A stretch of DNA of 64,000 bases, taken from Pedobacter sp. SYP-B3415 (GTDB lineage: Bacteria; Bacteroidota; Bacteroidia; Sphingobacteriales; Sphingobacteriaceae). The notes below the pieces were generated by a model. That model saw only the letters and a list, made by a program, of their open reading frames with translations. It was not told where the DNA came from and ran no database searches. The position numbers and the translations under genes were made by a program. The stretch's first letter is position 1; the number at the start of each line of letters is the position of its first letter. Positions 35,227 through 45,300 of this stretch are shown piece by piece. The stretch is from the NCBI RefSeq assembly GCF_004138205.1, contig NZ_RXNQ01000003.1, positions 103,649-167,648 on the forward strand, written 5' to 3'.

Positions 35227-36117
35227 TTAAATGGTTACCCTGCCACCCGTTACCGGTATGGTTGCGCCTGCAATATAGCTGGCGCGGTCTGAGGCCAGGA
35301 ATACATAGGCCCAGGCAACTTCTACCGGCTGACCTGGCCGGCCAAGGGGGGTGTCCTGTCCGAATTCGTTTGCTTTGGGCATGGTTGACGGAATGAGCGG
35401 CGTCCAGATCGGACCAGGTGCAACCGCATTGACACGAATTCCTGTTTTCTGCTGCAGCAACTGCTGTGCAAGATTTGCCGTAAAATTCTGAATCGCTCCT
35501 TTCGTTGCTGCGTAAGGCAGCAGGATTGGAGTGGGATCATACGCATTGACCGATGTGGTGTTTATGATGCTGCTACCCGGGGGCATATGCGGCACAGCGG
35601 CTCTTGACAGATAAAACATGGCGTGAATATTTGTGCGAAAAGTTTTATCCCATTCTTCTTCACTGATCTCGTCCATAGTGTCGTGGCTCATTTGGTAAGC
35701 GGCATTATTCACCAAAATATCAATGCGGCCGAAGCGGCTGGCTGCCGTTTTCACAATCGACCGGCAATGATCCGGGTCTTGTATATCTCCTTTCACAAGG
35801 ATGGCTTCACGCCCCGCCTCTTCCACAAGCCGGGCGGTGTCCCGGGCATCAGCATCTTCCACATCATCCAGGTAACTGATCAGAATGTCTGCTCCTTCCC
35901 GTGCAAAAGCGATTGCCACAGCGCGTCCGATTCCCGAGTCGCCGCCGGTTATAATCACTTTTTTGTCCTGAAGCAAACCGCTCCCCCTGTACGAATCTTC
36001 ACCATGATCGGCCTTTGGCGACATTGCTGCTTCAATGCCCGGCGGCCGCTGGGTATCTGTATCAAAAGGTGGAACCGGATACATCGTATGCGGATTGTTA
36101 TGTTCGTTCGTATTCAT
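35227..36117 (-). CDS. SDR family oxidoreductase, general-stress type (YghA/GSP39-like)
   Basis: A 296-aa short-chain dehydrogenase with the extended N-terminus of the YghA/GSP39 subgroup (about 50 residues: MYPVPPFDTDTQRPPGIEAAM). Cofactor motif TGGDSGIGRA, NNAA, catalytic Ser in NTTSVNAYDPT, YAATKGAIQNFT (Tyr/Lys pair) and a VAPGPIWTP loop. In Firmicutes and Proteobacteria this subgroup is stress-induced. Its neighbours (a lipoprotein, DUF892) also belong to stress-type families. The substrate is unknown. Confidence 0.9.
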   Translation of the reverse strand: MNTNEHNNPHTMYPVPPFDTDTQRPPGIEAAMSPKADHGEDSYRGSGLLQDKKVIITGGDSGIGRAVAIAFAREGADILISYLDDVEDADARDTARLVEEAGREAILVKGDIQDPDHCRSIVKTAASRFGRIDILVNNAAYQMSHDTMDEISEEEWDKTFRTNIHAMFYLSRAAVPHMPPGSSIINTTSVNAYDPTPILLPYAATKGAIQNFTANLAQQLLQQKTGIRVNAVAPGPIWTPLIPSTMPKANEFGQDTPLGRPGQPVEVAWAYVFLASDRASYIAGATIPVTGGRVTI

Positions 36118-36133
36118 TTCCTGTTTTTTTGGT

Positions 36134-36162
36134 AAAAAAAAGACCTGCCGGTCGGCAGGTCT
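36134..36162 (-). terminator. Intrinsic terminator of the DUF892/lipoprotein unit
   Basis: Perfect 9-bp stem AGACCTGCC/GGCAGGTCT (36141-36149, 36154-36162) with a 4-nt loop; on the minus strand it runs into seven T (36134-36140). Confidence 0.88.
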
Positions 36163-36171
36163 GGCATTTCG

Positions 36172-36372
36172 TTACGGGTTCATTGTTACCGTATCTATCG
36201 GCGGTGCGTTCGTCGTATCAACCGGTTTTGTTGTATCGATCGTACTTGAATCTGAATAACCTGACGACTTTGTAACGGTATCATTTGCGTTGTCCTTTTG
36301 TTCGGATGAACAGGCCGTAAGCGCTGCTACGACCATTCCAACCAGACATATACGTGCATAATTTCTCATCAT
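36172..36372 (-). CDS. Small lipoprotein (66 aa), Thr/Asp-rich
   Basis: Starting at ATG 36372 (or 36369) gives a lipoprotein: RNYARICLVGMVVAALTAC with the lipidated Cys near residue 21, then a mature part of about 45 residues rich in Thr, Asp and Ser (DTTKPVDTTNAPPIDTVTMNP), probably disordered. The longer frame to 36411 overlaps the upstream gene. It begins 7 bp after the DUF892 stop and shares its terminator. The function is unknown. Confidence 0.72.
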   Translation of the reverse strand: MMRNYARICLVGMVVAALTACSSEQKDNANDTVTKSSGYSDSSTIDTTKPVDTTNAPPIDTVTMNP

Positions 36373-36379
36373 AAAAAAA

Positions 36380-36895
36380 TTAGGCAGGCTGATTCGCTTC
36401 AGACAGAGCAATATCAGTCAGTTTAAGGTCTGTTTCCTTCTCTTCGTTCAGGGTCTCGGCAAGCAGACTCTCAGCTTCACTGTGTTCCATCAATTTAGCG
36501 AAAGTAACAAGACAGCCATAGCTGGCAATTTCATAATGTTCAACCTTTTGGGCGGCCGAGATAAGTGCAGCATCAAGAACCGGGCTTTTTTCGAAGCTTT
36601 CAATAATTTCTTCTGCTTCTTCCAGCAGACCTTCCATAGCTTTGCATTTTTTGCCACGCGCTGAAAGACCCAGTGACTGGAATACTTGTTTCAGACGTTC
36701 GATCTGACCTTCAGTTTGAGTATAATGTTCCTGGAACGCTTGTTTGAGTGTATCGCTCTGAGCATTATCGCTCAACTTTTTCAGACCTTTTAACAGTTGT
36801 TTTTCTGCACCAAGGATATCTCTTAATTCGTCTACGAACAGCTCATGTAGATGACCGTTCGGCATGTCTGTGTTTTTTTGATTTGAAGTTGCCAT
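36380..36895 (-). CDS. DUF892 (YciE/YciF-like) ferritin-like protein
   Basis: ATG 36895 gives a 171-aa protein with DUF892 features: HLHELFVDELRDILGAEKQLLKGLKKL, a KQAFQEHYTQTEGQIERLKQVF helix, CKAMEGLLEEAEEII, then KVEHYEIASYGCLVTFAKLM. The Glu/His residues in these helices match a four-helix ferritin-like di-metal site. The frame continues to 36940 but that N-terminus (MVVRCYNRN) is atypical. The family is induced by osmotic and general stress in enterobacteria. It is followed by a small lipoprotein gene in the same unit. Confidence 0.9.
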   Translation of the reverse strand: MATSNQKNTDMPNGHLHELFVDELRDILGAEKQLLKGLKKLSDNAQSDTLKQAFQEHYTQTEGQIERLKQVFQSLGLSARGKKCKAMEGLLEEAEEIIESFEKSPVLDAALISAAQKVEHYEIASYGCLVTFAKLMEHSEAESLLAETLNEEKETDLKLTDIALSEANQPA

Positions 36896-37024
36896 TGTTT
36901 CTGATTTTACGTTGTTACGATTGTAACAGCGCACGACCAAAGAGGTTTAATTTTTTTTTCAAATAGCAACCCCGGGCCGGAAGACCCGGTTATCTTTCCA
37001 AAGACCTGGGAGGAAGGCGAAACA

Positions 37025-37669
37025 TCAGGAGATGTAACCGTTTGTTACCGCAAAACGAATCAGCGCAGCGGTATTCTTGGAACCTGTTTTATCAAGCAGA
37101 CTTTGCCGGTGACCTTCAATGGTTCGCTTACTGATAAACAGGGCATCGGCCATTTCGACATTCGTGTGGCCATCGGCAATGAGGTTTAATATTTCCACCT
37201 CACGAGGAGAAAATTCAATAGCAGGATCTGGAGTAACGGGGAAGTCGCGGCTTAGCAAGCGGTCAATCAATAATGATGACAATTCAGAGCACAAGTATCG
37301 GGTACCTTTTTGTATGATACGAAGACTGAACAAAAGTTCATCCGGATCTATGTTTTTAAGCAGATAACCGTCTGCACCAGCACGGAAAGCCTGAGAAACA
37401 CTTTCGTGGCTTTCAATCATAGTAAGAAAAACGAACTTGCTGACCGATCCGGCCTTCTTCAACTCATCCAGCAATTCAATCCCTCCCATACCCGGCATGC
37501 TCAGATCTGCCAGTATAATATCAGGCGTTAGTCCTGAGCGTACAAGATTCAATGCTTCTAATCCATCTTTAGCCTCTCCCTGAACCCTAAAATCCGAATG
37601 GGTCTCCAGAAGAACTTTTATACCATTACGAACAATACTGTGGTCCTCAGCTAAGAGAATGTTGATCAT
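37025..37669 (-). CDS. LuxR-type (NarL/FixJ) response regulator
   Basis: A 214-aa regulator. The receiver domain (1-125) has acidic pocket AEDH, phospho-site Asp55 (ILADLSMPGMGG) and Lys in DGYLLKNIDPDEL. The C-terminal LuxR helix-turn-helix (about 145-210) has FSPREVEILNLIADGHTNVEMADALFISKRTIEGHRQSLLDKTGSKN. No kinase is directly adjacent; the nearest is the PAS kinase at 38790, beyond a sigma gene and on the same strand. Confidence 0.93.
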   Translation of the reverse strand: MINILLAEDHSIVRNGIKVLLETHSDFRVQGEAKDGLEALNLVRSGLTPDIILADLSMPGMGGIELLDELKKAGSVSKFVFLTMIESHESVSQAFRAGADGYLLKNIDPDELLFSLRIIQKGTRYLCSELSSLLIDRLLSRDFPVTPDPAIEFSPREVEILNLIADGHTNVEMADALFISKRTIEGHRQSLLDKTGSKNTAALIRFAVTNGYIS

Positions 37670-38119
37670 GGGCGCTTCCTGTCTTTTAAGTTATAACTAA
37701 TGTTAAAAAAAAATTGACCGCAAATTGTTTCAATCGGCAGCCAAATCCTGCCGTAATAATCCGCTGTCTGTCAGACTCAAGCGGTTTCACCTGTCCGGAT
37801 TGCAATATACTGCATGCCCGGAACGATGTTTTTAACGGCATTTGACTGCAAATCTAGGAGCTAAAAAATTGTCTAAAAGGATGAAAGTACGCATTTACAA
37901 AGCAGAAAATACCTGTTTTGGTAAAGCCGCTCAAGGGCGGGCTGTGAACCCTTTCTGACGGATCTTTATTCAACTAAATCTTCCTGATACGGGGTGCCGG
38001 CAGGGTGTTTTTTGCGCTTGTTACGGGTATATTTCTATAAGAAAAAGGGTAGTTGACCAGCCAACTATTCTTTATAGTTGGGTGTTTTTCAGTTACTAAA
38101 ACCATCCTAGCCCCCACTT
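37670..38119. other. 450-bp leader region of an ECF sigma gene
   Basis: No protein gene. The region separates the divergent LuxR-type and sigma genes and so holds both promoters, but neither shows a clear TAnnTTTG box. The last 70 bp carry the alternative hairpins described at 38050-38088. Confidence 0.5.
38050..38088 (+). promoter_or_regulatory. Mutually exclusive hairpins upstream of an ECF sigma gene (attenuator-like)
   Basis: CAACTA at 38062-38067 can pair back with TAGTTG at 38050-38055, or CCAACTAT (38061-38068) can pair forward with ATAGTTGG (38074-38081), 8 bp, followed by TGTTTTT. The second structure is terminator-like and the first would prevent it. This lies 32 bp upstream of the sigma start. 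Attenuation is an inference. Confidence 0.4.
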
Positions 38120-38665
38120 ATGAAAACATTAATTTTTGAACAAGCCGTTTGTGGCCACCGCTCGATCTTAAGAAACTATGCCATCCGCCTCACCCGTAAC
38201 CTGGATGATGCGGAAGATCTTTTGCAGGATACGCTGATCAAAGCCTTGTCTTACGAGCATCTGTACAAGTCGGGAACGAACCTAAAAGCCTGGTTGTTTA
38301 CAATCTTGAAAAACACCTTTATTAATGCTTACAGGAGCAAAGCAAAATGGCATGGTGTAATGGAAGTCAGCGAAGACCTAAGTTCAACACAGCTTAAAAT
38401 GAGCGCAACCAGAAATACAGCTGAAAGCCGTTTTGCGCTCGGCGATGTTCAGGCTGCACTGGATAGCCTGCCAGACGCGTACCGGGTACCTTTTCAACGC
38501 TACTTTGAGGGTTACAAATATCATGAGATTGCTGAAGAACTTAATATCCCTCTCGGCACGGTAAAAACGCATATTTTTCTGGCCAGACAGCAACTGAAAC
38601 GCCAGTTGAAGATGTACGAAGAACAATTTAGCCGCAAAACGCCAAAGAAGAACCAGGCGGCCTAA
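38120..38665 (+). CDS. ECF RNA polymerase sigma factor (orphan, paralogue of 22194-22742)
   Basis: A 181-aa sigma factor with region 2 (LDDAEDLLQDTLIKALSYEHLY, then GTNLKAWLFTILKNTFINAYR) and region 4 (LPDAYRVPFQRYFEGYKYHEIAEELNIPLGTVKTHIFLARQ). It is strongly similar along its length to the protein at 22194-22742, including KSGTNLKAW, YRSKAKW, EDLSS and RYFEGYKYHEIA. No anti-sigma gene is adjacent. It converges with a PAS kinase gene across a shared terminator. A general-stress role is plausible but not shown. Confidence 0.92.
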   Translation: MKTLIFEQAVCGHRSILRNYAIRLTRNLDDAEDLLQDTLIKALSYEHLYKSGTNLKAWLFTILKNTFINAYRSKAKWHGVMEVSEDLSSTQLKMSATRNTAESRFALGDVQAALDSLPDAYRVPFQRYFEGYKYHEIAEELNIPLGTVKTHIFLARQQLKRQLKMYEEQFSRKTPKKNQAA

Positions 38666-38765
38666 GTATGGCTAATCTTTGGCATTGATTCTGGTTCATT
38701 TCATTGTTACCGGAAGACGGCCAGTGAAAACTTTACGCATACAGAAGAAATGTGAATGATTAAAA

Positions 38766-38789
38766 GCCACGAAGCGTTCGTGGCTTTTT
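38766..38789. terminator. Bidirectional terminator between sigma and kinase genes
   Basis: Perfect 8-bp stem GCCACGAA/TTCGTGGC (38766-38773, 38777-38784), 3-nt loop, TTTTT after it on the plus strand and TTTTA after it on the minus strand. Confidence 0.88.
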
Positions 38790-39854
38790 CTATTCAAAGG
38801 CCTCGTAAGTCTTCAGGCGGATGATGAAGGTAGTTCCTATACCCTCCTCACTCTCGCATTCAATGGTGGCATTATGCCATGTTATGATTGACCTTGCGAT
38901 AGACAAGCCGATACCTTCGGTCGGTTCGCCCTGCAGCCCTTCGCGGCGCGCGCGACTGTAGCGCTCAAAAATATAAGGGAGCAAATCTGCAGGAATGCCA
39001 ATTCCATCATCGCTAAGACGTAACTCTACATGTGTTCCGTCCTGTTTGAGTTCTATCTTAATGTTTCCTCCCGGCTGGGTGAACTTAAGTGCGTTTGAAA
39101 TGAGATTATTCAGCACCTGGGTAAACTTGGGCTCATCTATCGCAACAAGCATTCTGTCTGCCGAGGTGATAAAATGAAAGTGCCGGGCTGCGAGTGCTTC
39201 AGACAACCTGCATTCTGCAATGTACTGGCTAATTAATTCAACCAGGTCCTTCGGTTTGATCACGAGCGCCACCTCGGCAGTATCTAGAAACTCCCGTTTG
39301 GTTAAGTCAACGATCAATCCGATTGCCTGCCCTATCATTTCTGAAAGAGCGGTTAGTTTTTGTTTCGAAGGCTCGTCTGTGACGCTCCTGCCAAGAGATT
39401 TGATCAGTGATTTCGCAATACCCAGCGGTCCGCGCAGGTCATGGGATAACATGTGCAGGATCGAATTCTTTTTATTCGCATACTTGGCAAGCCCTGTATT
39501 ATGCTCAACATCTGCCGTGATATCGTACACCGTACCAAGTAAACAGTCTGAGTCTGAAATATTAAGCTGCACGGCTGAAAGCTCAATCCAATGATACCCA
39601 TCGCGCCCTTTAATGCGCAGTCTTAAAGGGGCATCGAGCTGATTCTTCTGTAAGCGGGCAAAAGCTGCCTGGACAAGCACGTGATCATCGGGATCAATCA
39701 GTCCCATTAATTGCGCCGGGTCAGCCGGTAAAATGCCGGTTATGTCAGTCAGCCGCCCGTCGGTATAAGCCCAATTCCGTGCATTAAGATTATAAACGAA
39801 GTGTACATTCAGGAACTCGCCAATAGAAGATGACGTTCCGGGTTCTTTTTCCAT
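38790..39854 (-). CDS. PAS-domain sensor histidine kinase
   Basis: A 354-aa soluble kinase: a PAS_3-type domain (about 18-115, with ADPAQLMGLIDPDDH and RIKGRDGYHWIELSAV), a HisKA domain with phospho-acceptor His138 in MLSHDLRGPLGIAKS, and HATPase_c (NNLISNALKFTQPGG, DDGIGIP, TEGIGLSIARSI). No membrane segment. The likely partner could be the LuxR-type regulator at 37025 or a receiver protein elsewhere. It converges on the ECF sigma gene. Confidence 0.9.
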   Translation of the reverse strand: MEKEPGTSSSIGEFLNVHFVYNLNARNWAYTDGRLTDITGILPADPAQLMGLIDPDDHVLVQAAFARLQKNQLDAPLRLRIKGRDGYHWIELSAVQLNISDSDCLLGTVYDITADVEHNTGLAKYANKKNSILHMLSHDLRGPLGIAKSLIKSLGRSVTDEPSKQKLTALSEMIGQAIGLIVDLTKREFLDTAEVALVIKPKDLVELISQYIAECRLSEALAARHFHFITSADRMLVAIDEPKFTQVLNNLISNALKFTQPGGNIKIELKQDGTHVELRLSDDGIGIPADLLPYIFERYSRARREGLQGEPTEGIGLSIARSIITWHNATIECESEEGIGTTFIIRLKTYEAFE

Positions 39855-40081
39855 GTGATGTGTTTATGTTACAGTGGCATTCCAAAGGGACTGCGGGGAT
39901 TTTTAGCCGGAAAAAATCCACCAGTGCCTCCCCGGCGATATACGTCAAACAACCACCTATGGAAATGGTTCTGCATCGGGTGCAATTTTGTATTCCCATA
40001 TCCCATGGTCGCTGGTCCATTGTTCCCGGCTGTCAAAACATTCAGCCCTTACAGCTGTTACGATGAAAAAACCACATCAAC

Positions 40082-40261
40082 ATGGCAGACGATAAAAATA
40101 AAGTAGACCAGCGCGACCGCAGCAGGGTTGCCGGTGATGAAGATTACGAGATTGACTACCTTGCAGAAAAACTTGGTGTAAGCAGGGATCAGGTCCGTGA
40201 TGCAATTAAAGCAGTAGGCAATGACCGCTCGGCAGTGGAGAAACACCTCCGCGGCAACTAA
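40082..40261 (+). CDS. DUF3606 family small protein (59 aa)
   Basis: A short, highly charged protein from ATG 40082 to TAA 40261: MADDKNKVDQRDRSRVAGDE, then DYEIDYLAEKLGVSRDQVRDAIKAVG and NDRSAVEKHLRG. This matches DUF3606, a widespread family with a UBA-like helical C-terminus that often accompanies stress genes. It is divergent from the PAS kinase and is followed by a strong terminator 4 bp after its stop. Confidence 0.82.
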   Translation: MADDKNKVDQRDRSRVAGDEDYEIDYLAEKLGVSRDQVRDAIKAVGNDRSAVEKHLRGN

Positions 40262-40265
40262 TTAA

Positions 40266-40303
40266 AACATGCCGGCCTGTGTCTTGTGGCCGGCATGTTT
40301 GTT
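40266..40303 (+). terminator. Intrinsic terminator of the DUF3606 gene
   Basis: Perfect 12-bp stem AACATGCCGGCC/GGCCGGCATGTT (40266-40277, 40288-40299) with a 10-nt loop, then TGTTG. The long stem compensates for a weak T-tract. Confidence 0.75.
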
Positions 40304-40490
40304 GTCTCTTCCAAATACTTATTCGCTTCCTGCATTGCCCTCTCCCCTTCTGGCAGACCGGACATTATTTTTTGAACCAGCGGGCGAGCAGTTTTTTTTG
40401 TTTGCAAATTTTCTGCTATATTGCATCAGCTATACCGATTTACCATCCTGGATACGGCAGCTAAACCAAACAAAAATAAACTGAGCCGCA

Positions 40491-41066
40491 GTGTTTACGT
40501 ATCGCCAATTATCAGACTTCGAGCTGGCCGCGTCGCTTTCCCGCGGCGATGAAAGGGCATTTCGCGAGATCTACGAACGGCACTGGCAATCCTGTTTTTC
40601 AAATGCCAGAAAAAGGTTGCGCGATGCGGCTGAAGCCGAAGAAGTTGTCCAGGACATATTTTGCAAACTATGGCGCCGCCGGGCATCTTTTGTTCTTGGG
40701 AAAACGTTCGAACAATATTTCGCCGTTGCCGTAAAATTTGAGGTCATCAATCAGCTTGCACGTCGCAGTCGTAAAGAAGCTTACGCCCGTGAGGTCGCCA
40801 TCGGTTATTCTGAAGCAGACAGCACTACCCAGGAATCATTAGATCTGAGAGAACTCACCAAACAGCTACAGGAGTGTATCAATATGCTCCCTGAAAAGTG
40901 TCGTGCCGTTTTCCGGCTGCGTTATGAACAAAATTACAGCCAGTTCCAGATAGCCGAAACCTTGCACATATCTGAGAAAACGGTCGAAGCTCATTTATCT
41001 AAAGCGCGCAAGACCTTGAAAGCAAGCTTTGGTCTGCTTCTCGCCCTGCTTATTTGCCTGATCTGA
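40491..41066 (+). CDS. ECF sigma factor of the mannan locus
   Basis: A 191-aa sigma factor with GTG as start codon (40491). Region 2 is DERAFREIYERHWQSCFSNARKRL, then AEEVVQDIFCKLWRRR; region 4 is MLPEKCRAVFRLRYEQNYSQFQIAETLHISEKTVEAHLSKARK, and a hydrophobic C-terminus follows (FGLLLALLICLI), typical of sigma factors tied to FecR and SusC. It is predicted to be freed from the FecR protein encoded 78 bp downstream when the SusC receptor binds glycan, and then to activate the locus. Confidence 0.9.
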   Translation: MFTYRQLSDFELAASLSRGDERAFREIYERHWQSCFSNARKRLRDAAEAEEVVQDIFCKLWRRRASFVLGKTFEQYFAVAVKFEVINQLARRSRKEAYAREVAIGYSEADSTTQESLDLRELTKQLQECINMLPEKCRAVFRLRYEQNYSQFQIAETLHISEKTVEAHLSKARKTLKASFGLLLALLICLI

Positions 41067-41144
41067 TTTTTTTTTGATTTTTTCTTCACGGAACTAAGGG
41101 ATTTGTCATACTCGATTGGCTTTATCATTAAATAAGCTAACCAA

Positions 41145-42293
41145 ATGTCTTCTAATAAACCCGATCGGGAGATCGAACACCTGGCCGCTAAGTGGCAGAA
41201 CGGGACTATCACCGATGAGGAAAAAGAACGTCTTGACGCGTGGTATGCCTCTTTCGAGGAGATATCAGATAAAGATATGAGCCCTTCGGAAACAATCAGG
41301 AGGGAAAAAAGCATCTATGCGGAAATAGTTCGGAAAGAGCGGATCGGATACACCCGCTTGCGCAGCTGGCTGCCCAGGGTTGCAGCAATTCTTATACTTT
41401 CAGCGGGTATATTTTATTTCAACCGGCCGAAGACAGAAAAAACTCAGGTTGAAGCAACAATGGCTGTTCATAAGCCGAAGCCCATTGTACCCGGTGGAAA
41501 CAAAGCAGTACTGACGCTTGCTGATGGCACGGTGATCCCGCTTGATCAGCAATCTGACGGGCTGCTTGCCAATGAACAAAGTCTTTCGGTGTCTAAACGC
41601 TCGGGCCAACTGACCTATCTAACCGATGCATCGTCTGCGACTGAAAAAACTGCATACCATACCATTTCAACACCTAAAGGCGGACAATTCCAGGTAAACC
41701 TTCCTGATGGAACACGGGTGTGGCTGAATGCCGGTTCCAGCATCCGTTTCCCGCTTGACTTCGCCAAAGGTCGCCGGGTCGAGCTTCAGGGCGAAGCCTA
41801 TTTCGAGGTGGCTTCAATGCGTAAGGCCGGCAAAAAGATCCCCTTTACGGTAAGCAGCAATGGCCAGCAGATAGACGTACTTGGCACCCACTTCAACGTA
41901 AATGCCTATCATGACGAGCCGTTTACGAGAACGACGCTGTTAGAAGGCTCGGTCAGAATCAAAAAGGCCGGCACCGAAGAACATGTCATGCTTCGCCCGG
42001 GGCAACAGGCGCTCGTTAACGAAGATATACGCGTAAGTCAGGCTGACACCGAAAAGGCGATTGCCTGGCAACGTGGATACTTTTCTTTTGACAATGAATC
42101 TGTAGAAAGCATTATGCGCACCGTATCACGCTGGTATGATGTAGACGTGGTTATAAATGACCAGATACGCAACCGCAGGTTTGGCGGTACATTATCCAGG
42201 TTTGGGCAGATTTCTACACTGCTTGGGCTGATGGAAAAAACAGGAGTAATTCACTTCAAAATAGAAGGAAGGAGGGTTATCGTTATGCCATAG
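41145..42293 (+). CDS. FecR family anti-sigma factor of the mannan locus
   Basis: A 382-aa inner-membrane regulator: cytoplasmic part (1-75, DREIEHLAAKWQNGTITDEEKERLDAW), TM helix about 79-94 (VAAILILSAGIFYF), a periplasmic FecR domain (about 170-280, TPKGGQFQVNLPDGTRVWLNAGSSIRFPL, then GEAYFEVA) and a C-terminal DUF4974 domain (about 305-380, GYFSFDNESVESIMRTVSRWYDVDV). It passes the signal from the SusC STN domain to the sigma factor. Confidence 0.93.
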   Translation: MSSNKPDREIEHLAAKWQNGTITDEEKERLDAWYASFEEISDKDMSPSETIRREKSIYAEIVRKERIGYTRLRSWLPRVAAILILSAGIFYFNRPKTEKTQVEATMAVHKPKPIVPGGNKAVLTLADGTVIPLDQQSDGLLANEQSLSVSKRSGQLTYLTDASSATEKTAYHTISTPKGGQFQVNLPDGTRVWLNAGSSIRFPLDFAKGRRVELQGEAYFEVASMRKAGKKIPFTVSSNGQQIDVLGTHFNVNAYHDEPFTRTTLLEGSVRIKKAGTEEHVMLRPGQQALVNEDIRVSQADTEKAIAWQRGYFSFDNESVESIMRTVSRWYDVDVVINDQIRNRRFGGTLSRFGQISTLLGLMEKTGVIHFKIEGRRVIVMP

Positions 42294-42380
42294 TTCTCCT
42301 CAAACCTTCAAACCAAACACCGGCAGCGGGATCCCATCTCACGAGTCTGCCATAACCAAATATATCCTAATAAACAGACA

Positions 42381-45300
42381 ATGTATAAGACTTGCATTAA
42401 CACCCTGTACAGTTGCAGAAACTGTATTTCAAAAATGATGCTGTCGATGAAACTCACCCTGATTTTCCTGATCTCTGCATTGCTGCAGGTGCACGCGGGC
42501 AGCTACGCACAGCAGATCAGCCTGACAGAAAAAAGCGTTAGCCTGGAACAGGTATTTCGCGAAATCAAAAAACAGACGGACTATGATGTCTTTTATAACC
42601 TGGACATGCTCCAGCGAACAAAACCGGTATCTATTTCGGTCCGCAATGCCTCTATCAAACAGGTGCTTGATATCTGCTTCCGTGACCAGCCGCTGGGCTA
42701 CCTGATCGAAGACAAGACCATTATCATCAGGCAGAAACCGGCAGCAACGACAATAACCGGTGCCGTAAAACAAACAACGGTATCGGGCCGTGTAACCGAC
42801 CAGGCCGGATCAGGCCTGCCGGGCATCAGCGTACGTGTAAAAGGCAGCACAACCGGCTCGGTGACCGACGCTGAAGGTCGTTTTCGTATTTCGGCAACAA
42901 CCGGCTCGGTTCTGTCATTTACCTCGATCGGATATCTTGCAAAAGAAGTTACCCTGACCGGACAGTCAGAAATCAACGTACAGTTGGAAGAAGACCGTCA
43001 GGCGCTGAATGATGTTGTCGTTGTAGGTTACGGAACGCAGCGCAAGGCAAGTGTAGTAGGTGCGGTAGACCAGGTTCGCGCAAGCCAGATCGAAGACAGG
43101 CCAGTTGGTAACGTCATGCAGGCACTGCAGGGTACGGCGCCAAGTCTTGTTATTCAGCAAAGAAGCATGAACCCGAATGACAACACGATGAACATCAACC
43201 TTCGGGGTATCAGTACATTCGGAAACAACTCGCCGCTGCTGGTAATTGACGGAATCATTAACGAGGACGTCAGTGCAATGAATAACCTGAATCCGAACGA
43301 CATTGAAAGCGTTTCGATCCTGAAAGACGCGGGCAGTGCGGCAATTTATGGTTCGCGGTCGGCTAACGGGGTGATTCTGATCACAACCAAAAAAGGCAAA
43401 AAGGGTATGAAACCGACCGTCAGGCTGAGCGCGCTGGCAGGTTCTCAAAACCCTGAAATATTGGTGCAGCCGCTTAAAGGGTATCAGAATGCATTGTTAC
43501 GTAACGATTCGTATGTGAACACCGGATCAAACCCTATCTACTCCTCCGAGCAGATCAGGCAATTCGCGACCGGCGACAGCGAATATTTTCTCAAAGGAAT
43601 TTTAAAAAACGGCTTTCAGCAAAATCACAACCTGAGTGTTCAGGGTGGTTCTGAAAACTCAACATACCTGGTTTCACTTGGCTATTACGACCAGCGGAGC
43701 AATTATAAAGGCCCCGATTTCGGTTTGCGCCGTTACAATTTGCGTACAAACCTGACTACAGACATTGGCAAATTACGGCTGGCTGCAATCATGTGGTACG
43801 ACCGCAGTGAAGGTAAGTCGTTTCAGGGAGATAACGGCTTTCTGATCGCTAACTCTTCCCGTTTGCCTGTCTACAATAATTATGTACTAAAAGGAGAAAA
43901 CGGAAGGTACTACAACAACGATGTACTAACCAACAGCAACCCGCTGATGGAACTTGAACAGGGCGGTTTCACAGAGCAGAATAATGACCACTTCCAGGGA
44001 AGTCTGAATGCGGAGATTGAAGTTTTCAAAGGCCTGAAAGCGCGCGGAATTGCATCGCTTGACCTTCGCCCTGAAAACAGGCTGATCAGGCGTTTCTATC
44101 ATCCGCTGTATAACTTATCAGGCGATGAAACACCTGTAAATATTCAAAACTCGGCCCAATACTCTATTGAAGACTACAATGGAAAATCGACGCTATTAAA
44201 TCTTCAGGCACTGCTTGATTATAACAGAAGCTTCGGCAGTCACAATGTTTATGGCCTTGCAGGTTTTTCAAATGAATCGTACCGTCAGCGCCGGTTTGAG
44301 TTAAGACAACAATTGGTTGACCCTGTTTTGGGCATTCCAACTACAGGTACCATTTTTGATAAAACCAGTTACAATACGGTAGGCGGAACGACCGAGCGAA
44401 GCATTTATTCATGGTTCGGCCGCGCAGGATACAGCTTTGCAGACAAGTATCTGTTTGAAGCAAACTTCAGATATGACGGGTCATCGAAATTTGCCCGCCA
44501 AAATCGCTGGGGATTTTTCCCTTCAGTATCACTGGGCTGGAGATTGTCAGAGGAATCGTTCTTCCGGTTTTGGAAAGACAAGTTAGGCGATCTAAAAATT
44601 CGCGGTTCGTATGGTCAGCTTGGAAACCAGGCGGTAGACGATTATCAGACCTTTACCACGTACGACATTTATCAGGATCAGTACGGATTTAACAACGTAT
44701 CGGTACCAGGTACTGGTTATACTTTTGGTAATCCTGACCTGCAGTGGGAAACCAATACGACCTTCAACATTGGTGCCGATGCCACTTTCCTTTCAGGGAA
44801 ACTGACCGCGAGTTTCGATTACTTCCGTAAAAACACAAAAGATATCCTGCTAAAACCGCAAACGCCACTGGTACTTGGCGGCGCTGTACCGAGAGCTAAT
44901 CTTGGGGCGATGGTAAATAATGGCTGGGAACTTACTGTAAACTATCAGCTTCGCCACAGCGACTTTGTACATAACTTCGGTATCAATATGGCTGATTCAT
45001 GGAATAAGGTTACCCGTTTTGAAGGTGATGAGCAGATCGACAAATCTGACGAAATTGAGCGGATTATTCGCGTAGGCCTGCCTCTTTACAGTTATTATGG
45101 TTACAAACGTGCCGGGCTCTTCCGTAATGAAGAAGAGATCAAAGAATCTGCACTTCCTATTGGCGTTTCTCCAAGCCCCGGAGATGTGAAGTACGTTGAC
45201 AGGAATGGTGATGGAATAATTGATGATAATGATCGCTTCGTGCTTGGTCACGCGTTTCCACGCCTTACTTTCGGCTTTAACTACGATGTTCAATGGAAAG

